Assembly: GCF_041435495.1 (NCBI RefSeq)
Contig: NZ_CP108644.1
Location: forward strand, 2,356,001-2,420,000
DNA from: Streptomyces sp. NBC_01116
GTDB taxonomy: Bacteria; Actinomycetota; Actinomycetes; Streptomycetales; Streptomycetaceae
Reading direction: 5' to 3'
Length of the DNA stretch: 64,000 nt
The notes beneath the pieces were generated by a model. It saw only the letters and a program-made list of their open reading frames with translations, was not told where the DNA came from and made no database searches. A program made the position numbers and the translations under genes. This document shows positions 1 through 7,730 of this stretch, one piece after another; the first letter of the stretch is position 1; each line of letters opens with the position of its first letter.

Positions 1-160
1 TCCCCGCGATGCCCTTCAGCACGCCGAGGATGCCGTCCACGAAGAGCAGGACACCGGCGAACACCGTTCCCCCGGCCGCCCACGGGCTGCCGGAGTCACC
101 ACCCGGGCGGGGATCGGCGGGGCGCGAGGCGCCGGGTGCGGGCGTGTTGAACTGCGACAT
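1..160 (-). CDS. DUF7144-like small membrane protein (N-terminus only, runs off the left edge)
   Basis: The visible part reads MSQFNTPAPGAS, then a Pro/Gly-rich linker, then WAAGGTVFAGVLLFVDGILG and a further hydrophobic stretch. The start is ATG at 160-158 with AGGAG just upstream. The short proline-rich cytoplasmic head followed by a W-x-x-G-x-x-F-A-G membrane helix matches my memory of the four-helix DUF7144 family common in Streptomyces. Function unknown. The C-terminal part lies outside the window, so length cannot be checked. Confidence 0.6.
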   Translation of the reverse strand, partial: MSQFNTPAPGASRPADPRPGGDSGSPWAAGGTVFAGVLLFVDGILGVLKGIAG

Positions 161-293
161 GAGGACTCCTTGGCCGGAACAGGCGCCGGGCGCCTGTTGT
201 CCTGACCTGCCCCGGTGGTGCGGGCAGATCAGCTCCGACGCTCCTCCCGGCCTCGGGTCAGGGCCACCCGGACGCGCCCGTTCGGGTGAGGCG

Positions 294-638
294 TCACGGC
301 GCGCTGACCGTGACGACGCGTCCCTGGGCGTCGACGGTGAGCGCCACCCGCTCGACGCGGTTGACCAGGGCGACGCCGGCCCACACGACTCCCCACGCCA
401 GGCACGAGAAGACGGTGAGGAAAGCGTGCAGCACGTGGTTCACCGGCTGCCCGCGCACCAGCACCACCTGGCTCTCCGAACGCGACTCGACGCGCCAGCC
501 GCTCGCGATGCGCCGGCTGACGATCCAGTCCAGGATCAGCGCGCGCTGTGTAGCGTCGGGCGGCCCTCCCCCGGCGACGTAATAGCCGGGCGGCGGTTCG
601 ATGGAGGCGCTCTCCCGTACCGTTCGACGACGTTTCAC
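294..638 (-). CDS. hypothetical membrane protein, 114 aa
   Basis: Starts at GTG 638 with GGGAG upstream, four bases after the stop of the gene ending at 643, so the two are probably co-transcribed. The N-terminal half is polar and basic (ILDWIVSRRIASGWRVESRS). A hydrophobic segment of about 22 residues (FLTVFSCLAWGVVWAGVALV) follows near residues 72-94, and the tail ends in a short beta-like stretch. I do not recognise the family. The single membrane segment suggests a membrane-anchored cytoplasmic domain. Confidence 0.55.
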   Translation of the reverse strand: MKRRRTVRESASIEPPPGYYVAGGGPPDATQRALILDWIVSRRIASGWRVESRSESQVVLVRGQPVNHVLHAFLTVFSCLAWGVVWAGVALVNRVERVALTVDAQGRVVTVSAP

Positions 639-642
639 GGGA

Positions 643-861
643 TCACTCCCAGGTGTCGAGGTCGCCGCCCCGCCATTCGATCAGCCCCGGCCGGTCCAGC
701 TCGACGACCTTGTCGGGGCCCGGAGCGAACCCCGCGGCCCGCAGCAGCGCGGCCACCTCGCCCCGCCCGTGCGCCAGGCCCACGATCTGCCCGTGCACGG
801 TGACCCGCCGCCCTCCGGTCGCGGAAGGCGGATAGACGATCACGGGCGGGTGCTCGGCCAT
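643..861 (-). CDS. hypothetical protein, 72 aa
   Basis: ATG start at 861-859. Reads MAEHPPVIVYPPSATGGRRV followed by an 'HGQIVGLAHGRGEVAALLRAAG' type helix and a 'LDRPGLIEWRGG' end. Small, soluble and charged, with no motif I recognise. It sits immediately upstream of the 294-638 membrane protein and probably forms a two-gene operon with it. Codon use is ordinary Streptomyces, which favours a real gene over a chance frame. Confidence 0.5.
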   Translation of the reverse strand: MAEHPPVIVYPPSATGGRRVTVHGQIVGLAHGRGEVAALLRAAGFAPGPDKVVELDRPGLIEWRGGDLDTWE

Positions 862-1008
862 GCCTCCACGGTGCCCCGGCCGCTGCCCCCACGCATCCCG
901 GGGGGGGCGGGCCCCTCTTCCCCGCCCACCTCGGCGGAACCGTCCGATCCCGGCCCGGCGTCCCCGCAGACGTTCGTACGATCATGAACCGCGACGGAGG
1001 ACCCGCCC

Positions 1009-1632
1009 ATGACGGCAAGGGCTGCCCGCTACCTGTACCTCACCCGGCACGGCCAGGCGTCCGCCGACGAGAGCACGCTGACCGACGACGGCCGCCGCCA
1101 GGCCGCCCTGCTCGGGGAGCGGCTCCGCGGGTCCCCCATCACGGCGATCCACCACGGCCCGCTCCCGCGAGCCGAGCAGACGGCGCGGCTGGTCGGCGAG
1201 CGGCTGGCGGGCGTTCCTCTGCTGCGGTCCGAACCCGCCGGCGACTACATCCCGTACCTGCCGCGACGGGAGGAGCTGCCGGCGGAGTCGGCCGACGAGA
1301 TGCTCGCCCGGCTGGCCGGGTTCCCGGCGGCGGAACGCGAGCAGGGCCCCGGGCTGGCCCGGCAGGCCCTCGCACGGTTCACCGGAACGGTCGAGGGCGA
1401 CGAGCCCCGCCACGAACTGCTCGTGACCCACAACTTCCTCGTCGGCTGGCTCGTCCGGGCCGCGCTGGACGCGCCGGAGTGGCGCTGGCTGGGCATCAAC
1501 CACGCCAACGCCGCGCTGACCGTCATCCGTTACGCGCCCGGCCGCCCCCCGGCCCTCCTCCTGTTCAACGACACCGGCCACCTGCCCGCCGAGCTCCGCT
1601 GGACCGGCTTCCCGCCCGAGCTGCACGTCTGA
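1009..1632 (+). CDS. histidine phosphatase superfamily protein, 207 aa
   Basis: The N-terminus YLYLTRHGQAS carries the RHG signature of the phosphoglycerate-mutase-like superfamily, with nucleophile His14. A second His in VTHNFLVGW (His141) fits the second catalytic histidine of the fold. Length of about 207 residues is normal for a single-domain cytoplasmic phosphatase. The substrate cannot be told from the sequence: these enzymes act on small phosphoesters or phosphoproteins. The ATG start at 1009 follows a purine-rich GGAGGA stretch. Transcribed alone, convergent with the IMPase-like gene. Confidence 0.85.
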   Translation: MTARAARYLYLTRHGQASADESTLTDDGRRQAALLGERLRGSPITAIHHGPLPRAEQTARLVGERLAGVPLLRSEPAGDYIPYLPRREELPAESADEMLARLAGFPAAEREQGPGLARQALARFTGTVEGDEPRHELLVTHNFLVGWLVRAALDAPEWRWLGINHANAALTVIRYAPGRPPALLLFNDTGHLPAELRWTGFPPELHV

Positions 1633-1681
1633 GGCAGACGCGGCGCAACGGGCACACGCGCGCCTCGGCATGGGCAGTGGC

Positions 1682-2584
1682 TCAGGAACTCCGCACCCGA
1701 CCGCGGATCAACGACAGCAGCAGCCCGTGTGTTTCGAGGTCAGCCGCCACGACGAGCCCGCGGCCCCCCGGCCCGACCGGGCCGCCGTCGACCCCGGTGA
1801 CGACGCAGCCGGCGGCCCGGCACAAGGCGATCCCGGCGGCGAAGTGCACGCTCCCGCCCAGGTCGCCGCCGTCGGTGACGTAGGCGGCCCTCCGGCCGGC
1901 GGCGACCCAGGCCAGTGCGAGCGACGTGGAGACGACGCGCGGGCGGAAGCGCTCGACGAAACCGGGGTGCGCGAGCAGATCGACGGCACGGAAGCCGGGC
2001 GCGCCGGGGAAGGGCGGATCGAGGTTCACGTCCACCAGCCGGGTGTCCGCGGTCGGCGCCAACTGCTCCGCGCCGTCGGGTCGTCGCCGCGGAACGGAGC
2101 CGGGGACCTGCCCGCCCGGGTCGCCGCCCCCGCCCCCGTACATATCTCCGTACGGGCCGCCGCCCCCTTCCGGGCCGTACCGGACCCACGCGGTCTCGCC
2201 ATCCGTGAGGAAGACCTCGCCGCTGAACGGATCGGCCACCGCGGCCGGACCGTCGCGCAGCGCCACGTTGACGGCGACCAGTCGGGAGCCGGTGGCGTAG
2301 TTGAGCGTCCCGCACAGGGGGTCCACCAACCACTCGCGCACCGCGCCGGCCGCGCCTCGCCGGCCGCCCTCCTCGCCGTGCACCGCGTCCTCGGGCCGGG
2401 CAGCACGGAGGACGTCGAGGATCGCCTCCTCGGCCGCCACATCGGCGTCGGTGGCGAAGTCCCCGGCCCCTTTGTCGATACGGGTGTGCCGGCGCCCGTA
2501 CCGGGCGCGCACGACCTCGGCCCCGGCCAGCGCCGCGGCCGCGGCCACCTCGGTGTCCGTGGGGCTCGCGGGTGAGTCGATCAT
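1682..2584 (-). CDS. inositol-monophosphatase-fold protein with altered metal site, 300 aa
   Basis: The start is placed at ATG 2584 (MIDSPASPTDTEV), the first good methionine of a longer open frame. The IMPase/CysQ fold is indicated by DFATDADVAAEEAIL, a VHGEEGG metal-binding loop and a 'VDPLCGTLNYATGS' loop. In classical IMPases that last motif is DP-[IL]-D-G-T, so a metal-ligand Asp is replaced here by Cys. The C-terminal W-D-x-A-A-G motif reads S-V-H-F-A-A-G, losing another Asp. It may therefore be a divergent or non-phosphatase member. An insert rich in Gly/Tyr near residue 150 (YGPEGGGGPYGDMYGG) is low complexity. Confidence 0.75.
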   Translation of the reverse strand: MIDSPASPTDTEVAAAAALAGAEVVRARYGRRHTRIDKGAGDFATDADVAAEEAILDVLRAARPEDAVHGEEGGRRGAAGAVREWLVDPLCGTLNYATGSRLVAVNVALRDGPAAVADPFSGEVFLTDGETAWVRYGPEGGGGPYGDMYGGGGGDPGGQVPGSVPRRRPDGAEQLAPTADTRLVDVNLDPPFPGAPGFRAVDLLAHPGFVERFRPRVVSTSLALAWVAAGRRAAYVTDGGDLGGSVHFAAGIALCRAAGCVVTGVDGGPVGPGGRGLVVAADLETHGLLLSLIRGRVRSS

Positions 2585-2639
2585 GGCGAGCAGAGTAGCG
2601 GGAGGCCGCAGCCGTCGTGCGGAGAGCCCGGCAGAGCCC

Positions 2640-3308
2640 TCACGCTCCCCCGGCGTCCTGCCCCTGGCCGCGGGCGAGCAGCAGCACCTCCGAGCCGACC
2701 GGGCGGAACCCGGCGGCCTGGAACGCCCGGATGCTGCGGGCGTTGCCCGCGGCCTGCTGCGACCAGAGCGGTTCGCCCGGGGGCACGAGGTGCCGTGCGG
2801 CGGTGGCGAGGGCGCGGCCGAGGCCCCGGTGCCGGGCATCCTCGTCGAGCTCGACGGCCACCTCCCAACGCCCCGCCACCCCGCGTCCGAGCACCAGCAC
2901 TCCTCCGTCGGCCTCCCACATCCGCACCCCGTCCCGGCGCCGGCGGGCACTCGTCACCCGCGGGTGGACGGGATCGGTGACCTCCCGCAGCTCCAGCCCG
3001 GGTTCGCCGGGCAGCGAGGACGCCACGGTCAGGAGGTCGATCGTGTCGGTGACCCGCCCGGTGCGTTCCAGGAGGGCCGTCAGGAAGCCGGGGTGCATCG
3101 TGGCGGCCAGCGCATCGCATTCCAGGGCGGCCAGCGTCGTATGGACCCACTCGGGATCCTCGTCGGTGAACACGACCGAGTGCGCGGTGAAGGCGATCGC
3201 TCCCGTGTCGCGAGCACTCGGCGCGGCCACCACGGTCGTCCTCCCGTCGGTCTCCGGAAACCGCCCGCGCGCCGCCTCGTCCAGGATCTCCGCCAGCGTC
3301 TGCCCCAT
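2640..3308 (-). CDS. GNAT family N-acetyltransferase, 222 aa
   Basis: The start is set at ATG 3308 (MGQTLAEILDEAARG), preceded by AGGAGAGGG; an in-frame extension upstream is basic and not protein-like. The C-terminal half holds the GNAT core: WEVAVELDEDARHRGLGRAL, with the R/Q-x-x-G-x-G/A acetyl-CoA loop as R-H-R-G-L-G-R-A, then AAGNARSIRAFQAAGFRPVG, the usual N-x-x-S-x-x-x-F-x-x-x-G-F ending. The N-terminal half is a degenerate region. The acceptor substrate is unknown. The gene is divergent from the NTF2-like gene at 3584. Confidence 0.8.
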   Translation of the reverse strand: MGQTLAEILDEAARGRFPETDGRTTVVAAPSARDTGAIAFTAHSVVFTDEDPEWVHTTLAALECDALAATMHPGFLTALLERTGRVTDTIDLLTVASSLPGEPGLELREVTDPVHPRVTSARRRRDGVRMWEADGGVLVLGRGVAGRWEVAVELDEDARHRGLGRALATAARHLVPPGEPLWSQQAAGNARSIRAFQAAGFRPVGSEVLLLARGQGQDAGGA

Positions 3309-3583
3309 GAAGTGCCCTCTCCTGTCCCGTCGCCCGGCCGGACCGTCGCCCGGGCGGGCCGTCGTACGCCGCAGCCCGCGTCGCCGCACGGAGGCGATGG
3401 ACGACGAAACGTTCATCCTTCTCTCTCCCTCGGCACACCGATTCAGAGTAGGCCGGTCCTTCGGCATGACGTCCGCCATGACCTCCGACGTAATCGACCG
3501 CGGCCGCCCACCCCGGCAGGATCGAACCCATCGACGCGGAGCCGGCCCCGACAGGCCCCGCGCCCAACAACGAGGAGAGCACC

Positions 3584-4051
3584 ATGTCCGTCACGCCCTC
3601 CACCTCCACGGCGAGCCCGGCCGACACCGCGCCTTCCTCCGCCGAAACGACCCGGGCCGTGGTCCAGGACTTCCTCGCCGCCCGGCTGGCCGGTGACACC
3701 GCCCGGCTCACGGCGCTCTTCGCCGACGAGGTCGACTGGCTGCTCGCCGAGAACCCGGCCGTGCCGTGGATCCGCCCCCGGTCCACGGCCGCCGAATGCG
3801 CGGCCCAGTTCACGGAGTTGATGGAGCACACCGTGCCGGAGGTCGCGCGCGCCTCCGTCGACGCTTTCCTCGTCGACGGCACCGACGCCGTCCTGACGGG
3901 CCACGTGTCGGGGACCGTGCGGGCGACGGGCCGATCCTTCGAGGGACCGTTCGCGCTGCGCCTCACCGTCGAGAACGGCCGGATCACCCGGCACCACCTC
4001 TACGAGAACAGCCTGTCGATCGCGGAGGCGGTGAGTGACCGCGCGCGTTGA
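3584..4051 (+). CDS. NTF2-like / SnoaL-fold protein, 155 aa
   Basis: After a Ser/Thr/Pro-rich N-terminus, residues about 22-150 show the NTF2-like pattern: a first helix (RAVVQDFLAARLAGD), LTALFADEVDWLL, a middle stretch, then antiparallel strands (VSGTVRATGRSFEGPFALRL, ITRHHLYENSLSI). Members of this fold are small ligand-binding proteins or enzymes. Many Streptomyces paralogues are annotated only as nuclear transport factor 2 family. The start follows GAGGAGAGC. It is the last gene before the tRNA-Val-flanked insertion. Confidence 0.8.
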   Translation: MSVTPSTSTASPADTAPSSAETTRAVVQDFLAARLAGDTARLTALFADEVDWLLAENPAVPWIRPRSTAAECAAQFTELMEHTVPEVARASVDAFLVDGTDAVLTGHVSGTVRATGRSFEGPFALRLTVENGRITRHHLYENSLSIAEAVSDRAR

Positions 4052-4073
4052 CCGTGGACGCGAGGGAGACGCC

Positions 4074-4107
4074 GAGGGCCCCCGACCATGATCGGCCGGG
4101 GGCCCTC
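4074..4107. terminator. inverted repeat, likely bidirectional terminator
   Basis: GAGGGCCCCCG (4074-4084) pairs perfectly with CGGGGGCCCTC (4097-4107) around a 12-base loop. It lies just after the NTF2-like gene and just beyond the tRNA-Val fragment, where a tRNA terminator would be expected on the minus strand. No U-tract, as is usual in Streptomyces. Confidence 0.7.
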
Positions 4108-4109
4108 GT

Positions 4110-4158
4110 GCTGGTGGGCGCGGACGGTTTCGAACCGCCGACATCTGCGCTTTGTAAG
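4110..4158 (-). repeat. attachment-site remnant: 3' half of tRNA-Val
   Basis: Bases 4110-4148 are identical to 6456-6494, covering the CCA end, T arm and variable region of the intact tRNA-Val(UAC). After a two-base insertion the next bases (tttgtaag, the anticodon loop) also match. The 5' half of the tRNA is absent and the anticodon stem cannot form, so this is not a functional tRNA. A directly repeated tRNA 3' end is the classical footprint of an integrase-mediated insertion into a tRNA gene. Confidence 0.8.
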
Positions 4159-4315
4159 TCCGTCCGGGCGCGAGGCTCACATGGGGACCACTTCAGAACG
4201 CAGCCCCACACGCGCCTCGCGTGAACGTCTATGACTGCACTCGTGTGTAGACGTTGCCGTCAAGAAGTGCCGTCACGTCCGGGGCTGTTCCCCTTCGCCT
4301 CCTAGCGGTGCACGG

Positions 4316-4684
4316 TCAGAACGGTGGCTCACGCCGCCGTCTGGGCTCCCCCGGTGGCTGATCAGGGTCGGGTGGCGGCTCGGACCCAGGAGGCCGGAAC
4401 GGCAGTTCCGGACCTTCTTCTGGCCTCGACCAAGTCCTCCACCAAGCAGTAGGCCCGCGGGAAGGTGACTGCCGGTCTGCCAGCTCCGGGGCCGGTGCAC
4501 CTGAGACAACAAGCAGATCCAACAACATTCTTCGCGTCAGGGCTTGGTCAAGGTGCTCCGCAACACCTTCCGCTCCCCACCGAACCACAAGTTCCGCCGC
4601 CCTTGATAGGCCTTCGGCGGAGGCACCAGGGAAGGCGAGAGCCAGAGACGCCCTCACGATCTCAACTGCGTCTTCTGCCCGCAC
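4316..4684 (-). CDS. hypothetical protein, 122 aa, in the tRNA-flanked insertion
   Basis: GTG start at 4684, two bases after the TAG of the upstream membrane-protein gene, so the pair is almost certainly one operon. Residues 1-60 are helical and charged (AEDAVEIVRASLALAFPGAS, then WGAEGVAEHLDQALTRRMLL). The last 50 residues are proline- and arginine-rich, ending RRRREPPF, and look disordered. No family recognised. Codon use is less GC-biased than in core genes. It could be a cytoplasmic partner of the membrane protein. Confidence 0.5.
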   Translation of the reverse strand: MRAEDAVEIVRASLALAFPGASAEGLSRAAELVVRWGAEGVAEHLDQALTRRMLLDLLVVSGAPAPELADRQSPSRGPTAWWRTWSRPEEGPELPFRPPGSEPPPDPDQPPGEPRRRREPPF

Positions 4685-4686
4685 GC

Positions 4687-5433
4687 CTAGCGCCTCCGCT
4701 CACACACGATGCAAATACCCATCTGGGCGGTGATCACCAATACTAGGTGCGCCGTGTCTTTGGCCTGCTTCAGGCATTCGTGTCGGTCCAGGTGGGCAAA
4801 CTGCTGAGTGGAGAGGACATCACGTATGAAAACCTCCCAGTGGTCTTGTGCTCGGCTCCAGTCGTTCCGATGGGCTACCCGCACCCAAGCATCAACGAAG
4901 TTCTGCTGCGCGTAGGTGCCGTGGAAGTATCCGCGCAGGTCAGGAATGCGACCAGGTGGCTTGAGCCGCTGCCCCCAGGTACGTCGACGGAACAGTCTCT
5001 CGGTGGAGATGGCCTTAACACTGCTGATGCGCTGCGCAATAACATGGCCAGCGACACCACCGATAATTGCCGGCACAAGCAGCCAGCCGAGGATGGACGG
5101 TAGCCAAAGCGCAAGGCGGTTGGGCGGGTCAATAAGCGTGAAGGCTTTGTAGACCGATTTGGCTGATGTCGCACTAGCTGCGTATATGAAGAGAAGCGTC
5201 GCGCCGAAGGCGAGCGGAACGCCCCAGTCGATCACCCACTGAGTCAGACCCTTGAGCGCCTTTCTCGACCGCCTGACGCGGCGCAACTTCCTCACAAGTC
5301 CGCTCTTGCCAGGAGCCAGTTTGAGGTCAGGCGGAATCGGAAGTGGTCCCCCGGGCACAGCGTCCCCCGATCTACTGGGCACGCGGTAGTGCAGCTGACG
5401 CTGCGGCGTGCCCTGGTGAACGGGATTCTGCAT
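4687..5433 (-). CDS. DUF6313-like membrane protein, about 248 aa
   Basis: Two hydrophobic segments, WGVPLAFGATLLFIYAASAT (around residue 72) and LPSILGWLLVPAIIGGVAGH (around residue 113), separate a basic N-terminus from a soluble C-terminal half. The 'GWxLxPAxIGGxAGxxxxxRI' pattern recalls DUF6313 proteins of Streptomyces accessory elements; this is from memory. I place the start at ATG 5433; a TTG one codon earlier is also open. No strong ribosome site is visible. The gene is clearly AT-richer than its surroundings, fitting acquired DNA. It is followed by the small gene at 4684. Confidence 0.55.
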   Translation of the reverse strand: MQNPVHQGTPQRQLHYRVPSRSGDAVPGGPLPIPPDLKLAPGKSGLVRKLRRVRRSRKALKGLTQWVIDWGVPLAFGATLLFIYAASATSAKSVYKAFTLIDPPNRLALWLPSILGWLLVPAIIGGVAGHVIAQRISSVKAISTERLFRRRTWGQRLKPPGRIPDLRGYFHGTYAQQNFVDAWVRVAHRNDWSRAQDHWEVFIRDVLSTQQFAHLDRHECLKQAKDTAHLVLVITAQMGICIVCERRR

Positions 5434-5609
5434 CAAGAACGGGATCTAAGCCAACTAGCCAAGGGGAGAGGGGAGTCGGTCGCACCATCTTTGCGAGGAA
5501 GCCGCCGTCACTCGCTTCCGGCTGGACTTCCGCTGACCAGAACTCCGAACTTAGGCATGGTTCATCCAGTGTCGTAGACGGTACGGCGCGCCATGACCCC
5601 GTCCGCAGG

Positions 5610-6010
5610 TCAGGGCCGTTGGTCGGCACTGCAGGCGGGAACCGTACCGACGGCCAGGAGGTGCGAGCTGGCGGCGAGGAGTTCCGGGTACGGCCCTGCC
5701 ATGCGGGCCGCGTCCATGGCTGAGGCGATCAGCTCATCCGTGGGACCTGCGCCCGGCTGCCGCTCCGCCGCCTTCACCAGCGACCAAGCGGGGCCCTCGA
5801 TACCGAAGACCTGCACGCCCTCCAGTCCGGAGGCGACCAGCTCCGTCACCAGCTCTTCGGCCCGGTGGAAGTACGACAGGGTGAACCCCCGCGCTCCGTC
5901 GTAGACCGCCGTCTCCAGAATCTTGGAGACTGAGTTGTGAATCCGTTCCGTGTGCAGGTGTGCGTACGTGACGTGCTCGAAGAGCGACGCATAGCGATTG
6001 TTTCATTCGC
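5610..6010 (-). pseudogene. C-terminal fragment of a class I SAM-dependent methyltransferase
   Basis: Reading minus from about 6010 to the TGA at 5610, the frame gives NNRYASLFEHVTYAHLH, then ILETAVYDGARGFTLSYFHR, AEELVTELVASGL and VQVFGIEGPAWSLV, ending LLAASSHLLAVG. That is the usual C-terminal third of Streptomyces class I methyltransferases (FTTAYFHRPEEL, GVEGPAW, LLAVG). The SAM-binding N-terminal two thirds are missing, and an in-frame stop precedes the fragment. An internal GTG gives a 79-residue frame, but nothing suggests a functional enzyme. The left end of the reading frame is intact, so the break lies at about 6005-6015. Confidence 0.65.
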
Positions 6011-6398
6011 TACTGGTCCGGAGACACCGAAGGGGCGACCTTCACCATCGCGCCTTAAAATTGAGACGCTAGCCCGAAATCTGGTGCTAGCGCTTGACGC
6101 AGGCGTATACACACTACAGAGAGACGAAAAGCCAGGGCAGTACCCCGGCCTGGGATACTTGCTGGGCGTTCTACGCAAAAAAGACATGCATGAATCGTGG
6201 TACCGAAGCATCCTCACCATTTGCGGAAACCCAGCGGGCGGGTGGAACCTGCGCAACGAGATCGCTCACGGCTTCATACTCGCTGCTGGGTCGCCTGCGG
6301 CAGCCCTGCTGTTCCAGTGCGTGATCTACCTTTGGGGCCTCGGTGCGAAGGCACAGAACGTTGCCGCTGGGGTGGAGGCAGAAGAAGATCAAACCTGA
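5937..6398 (+). pseudogene. C-terminal fragment resembling DUF4209/DUF7380-type proteins
   Basis: An open frame from ATG 5937 encodes 153 residues, but the first 25 or so are antisense to the methyltransferase fragment and look artificial. The remainder contains LARNLVLALDAGVYTLQ, GQYPGLGYLLGVLR and WNLRNEIAHGF. A terminal R-N-x-x-A-H-G box after a 'GLG' loop is typical, from memory, of the C-terminal domain in DUF4209/DUF7380 proteins and resembles the R-x4-H motif of HEPN folds. The N-terminal part of such proteins is missing. Best read as a truncated accessory gene; expression as a short protein cannot be excluded. Confidence 0.5.
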
Positions 6399-6420
6399 CT
6401 GCCGTCATCTACTACCGTCG

Positions 6421-6451
6421 ACGTCCCCGCAGCGGCTCGCTGCGGGGACGT
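6421..6451. terminator. terminator hairpin downstream of tRNA-Val
   Basis: ACGTCCCCGCAGC (6421-6433) pairs perfectly with GCTGCGGGGACGT (6439-6451) around a five-base loop. It lies directly beyond the CCA end of the tRNA on the minus strand and also after the gene fragment ending at 6398 on the plus strand. Confidence 0.8.
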
Positions 6452-6457
6452 TCTGGC

Positions 6458-6532
6458 TGGTGGGCGCGGACGGTTTCGAACCGCCGACATCTGCTTTGTA
6501 AGAGCAGCGCTCTACCCCTGAGCTACGCACCC
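6458..6532 (-). tRNA. tRNA-Val (anticodon UAC), CCA encoded
   Basis: Read on the minus strand it begins GGGTGCGTAGCTCAGGGG and ends CGCGCCCACCA. The acceptor stem GGGTGCG pairs with CGCGCCC (one G-U), the anticodon stem CTGCT/AGCAG closes a CTTACAA loop with anticodon UAC, and the T loop is TTCGAAA. 75 nt including CCA. A second copy of its 3' half lies at 4110, so this gene served as an integration site and was kept whole. Confidence 0.95.
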
Positions 6533-6588
6533 GTGGATGAGGCAACAGCGTACATGGACCCGGGCCCCTGCTCATAAACCGTTCCTGG

Positions 6589-6732
6589 CCGGAGCCGGGC
6601 CGAGGCCGGAGCCGGGCCGAGGTCGGGGCCGAGGCAGGGACCGAGGTCGGGGCAGGGCCAGGGATCGTGGTCGGGGCAGTGGCCGGGATCGAGGTCGGAA
6701 CCGGGCCAGGAGCGGGACCGCGGCCGGGGGTT
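6589..6732. repeat. degenerate GC-rich short tandem repeats
   Basis: About 140 bases built from irregular copies of a six to twelve base motif around GGCCGAGGTCGG / GGGGCAGGGCC. It lies between the tRNA and the DUF4097 lipoprotein gene. The minus-strand frame through it reads a Pro/Ala/Thr string and overlaps the tRNA, so I treat it as non-coding. Confidence 0.6.
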
Positions 6733-6859
6733 AACCCCACCACGAGACGGTAGCCGTCCGGATGCCGTCGGCGGGCGTCGGCGGCATACGGTTCGAGTGC
6801 ACCGGCAGTGAGGTCAGGTGCGGCACCGTCCGGCAGCACGTACTGGGGGAACGATCACC

Positions 6860-7660
6860 GTGGACATCGTGACGAGCGCAGCGACCCGCACGCTCCGTGG
6901 AGCAGCCGGGCGGGCCCTCGCTCTGGGGAGTGGGGTCGCGCTGCTGGCCCTGGCTCTCACGGGGTGCGGGAGTACGGATGTCGACGGCGCCCCCGTCGAG
7001 CGCAAGTCGTTCGATCTGGAGGGGAAGACCCTGACCATCGACTCCGAGAACGTGACCGTGGACCTCGTGCCGGCCGACGTGGAGCAGGTCGAGGTGGAGC
7101 GGCAGGTCGACGGGTGGGTGGTGCTGGGCAGCGGGCCCGACCCTGTCTGGAGCATGGAGGGCGACACCCTCACGCTCCGGGTGAAGTGTGACGCCCTGAT
7201 CAACAACTGCGAGGCCCGGCACCGTGTGAAGGTGCCGCGCGGGGTCGAGGTGACGGCCTCGTCGGACAACGGGACGATCAGCGCCACCGGCTTCGACCGT
7301 GCGCTGGACCTCTCCTCGGACAACGGGGAGATCAACGTCCGGGACGCCAGCGGCGCACTGAAGCTGAAGAGCGACAACGGGGAGATCCGGGCCGACCGGA
7401 TATCCGCCTCCTCCGTGGTCGCCCGTGCCGACAACGGGGAGATCCGGCTGGACTTCAGCTCCGTGCCCGACCTCGTGGACACCGTGAGCGACAACGGGGG
7501 CATCACCATCGACCTGCCGCCGGGCGGGCAGAAGTACGCGGTGAACGCCTCCGCCGACAACGGGGACGTCTCGATCGGGGTGCCGCGCGGCGACGACAGC
7601 GCGCATGTGGTGAAGGCCCGCAGCGACAACGGCCAAGTCACCGTGCGAAGCGCGAACTAA
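6860..7660 (+). CDS. DUF4097 family beta-repeat lipoprotein, about 266 aa
   Basis: The start is set at GTG 6860 (VDIVTSAATRT), preceded by GGGGGAA; an earlier GTG is open but lacks a ribosome site. A signal peptide ends in the lipobox LALALTGCG, so the protein should be lipid-anchored outside the membrane. The body has seven or so repeats of [SA]-D-N-G-x-[IV] (SDNGTIS, SDNGEINV, ADNGEIRL, SDNGGITI, ADNGDVSI, SDNGQVTV), the hallmark of the DUF4097 right-handed beta repeat seen in putative adhesins. Function unknown. The next gene starts 70 bases on. Confidence 0.85.
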   Translation: MDIVTSAATRTLRGAAGRALALGSGVALLALALTGCGSTDVDGAPVERKSFDLEGKTLTIDSENVTVDLVPADVEQVEVERQVDGWVVLGSGPDPVWSMEGDTLTLRVKCDALINNCEARHRVKVPRGVEVTASSDNGTISATGFDRALDLSSDNGEINVRDASGALKLKSDNGEIRADRISASSVVARADNGEIRLDFSSVPDLVDTVSDNGGITIDLPPGGQKYAVNASADNGDVSIGVPRGDDSAHVVKARSDNGQVTVRSAN

Positions 7661-7730
7661 CCGACCCGTGTGTTCGTCCTTACTGGTGGGAGAATGTACC
7701 GGGCAGGGCGAATCGGCACGGGAGAGGGAT

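Noticed and set aside
1682..2950. Longer (422-residue) version of the IMPase-like gene
   Set aside because: The first 122 residues are Arg/Ser/Pro noise overlapping the GNAT gene on the same strand; the family starts at MIDSPASP.
4110..4158. Second functional tRNA-Val gene
   Set aside because: The 5' half is absent and the anticodon stem cannot pair.
6405..6839. 144-residue minus-strand frame across the tRNA and the repeat region
   Set aside because: It runs antisense to a Rho-independent-like hairpin, through the tRNA gene, and is Pro/Ala/Thr repeat in the middle.
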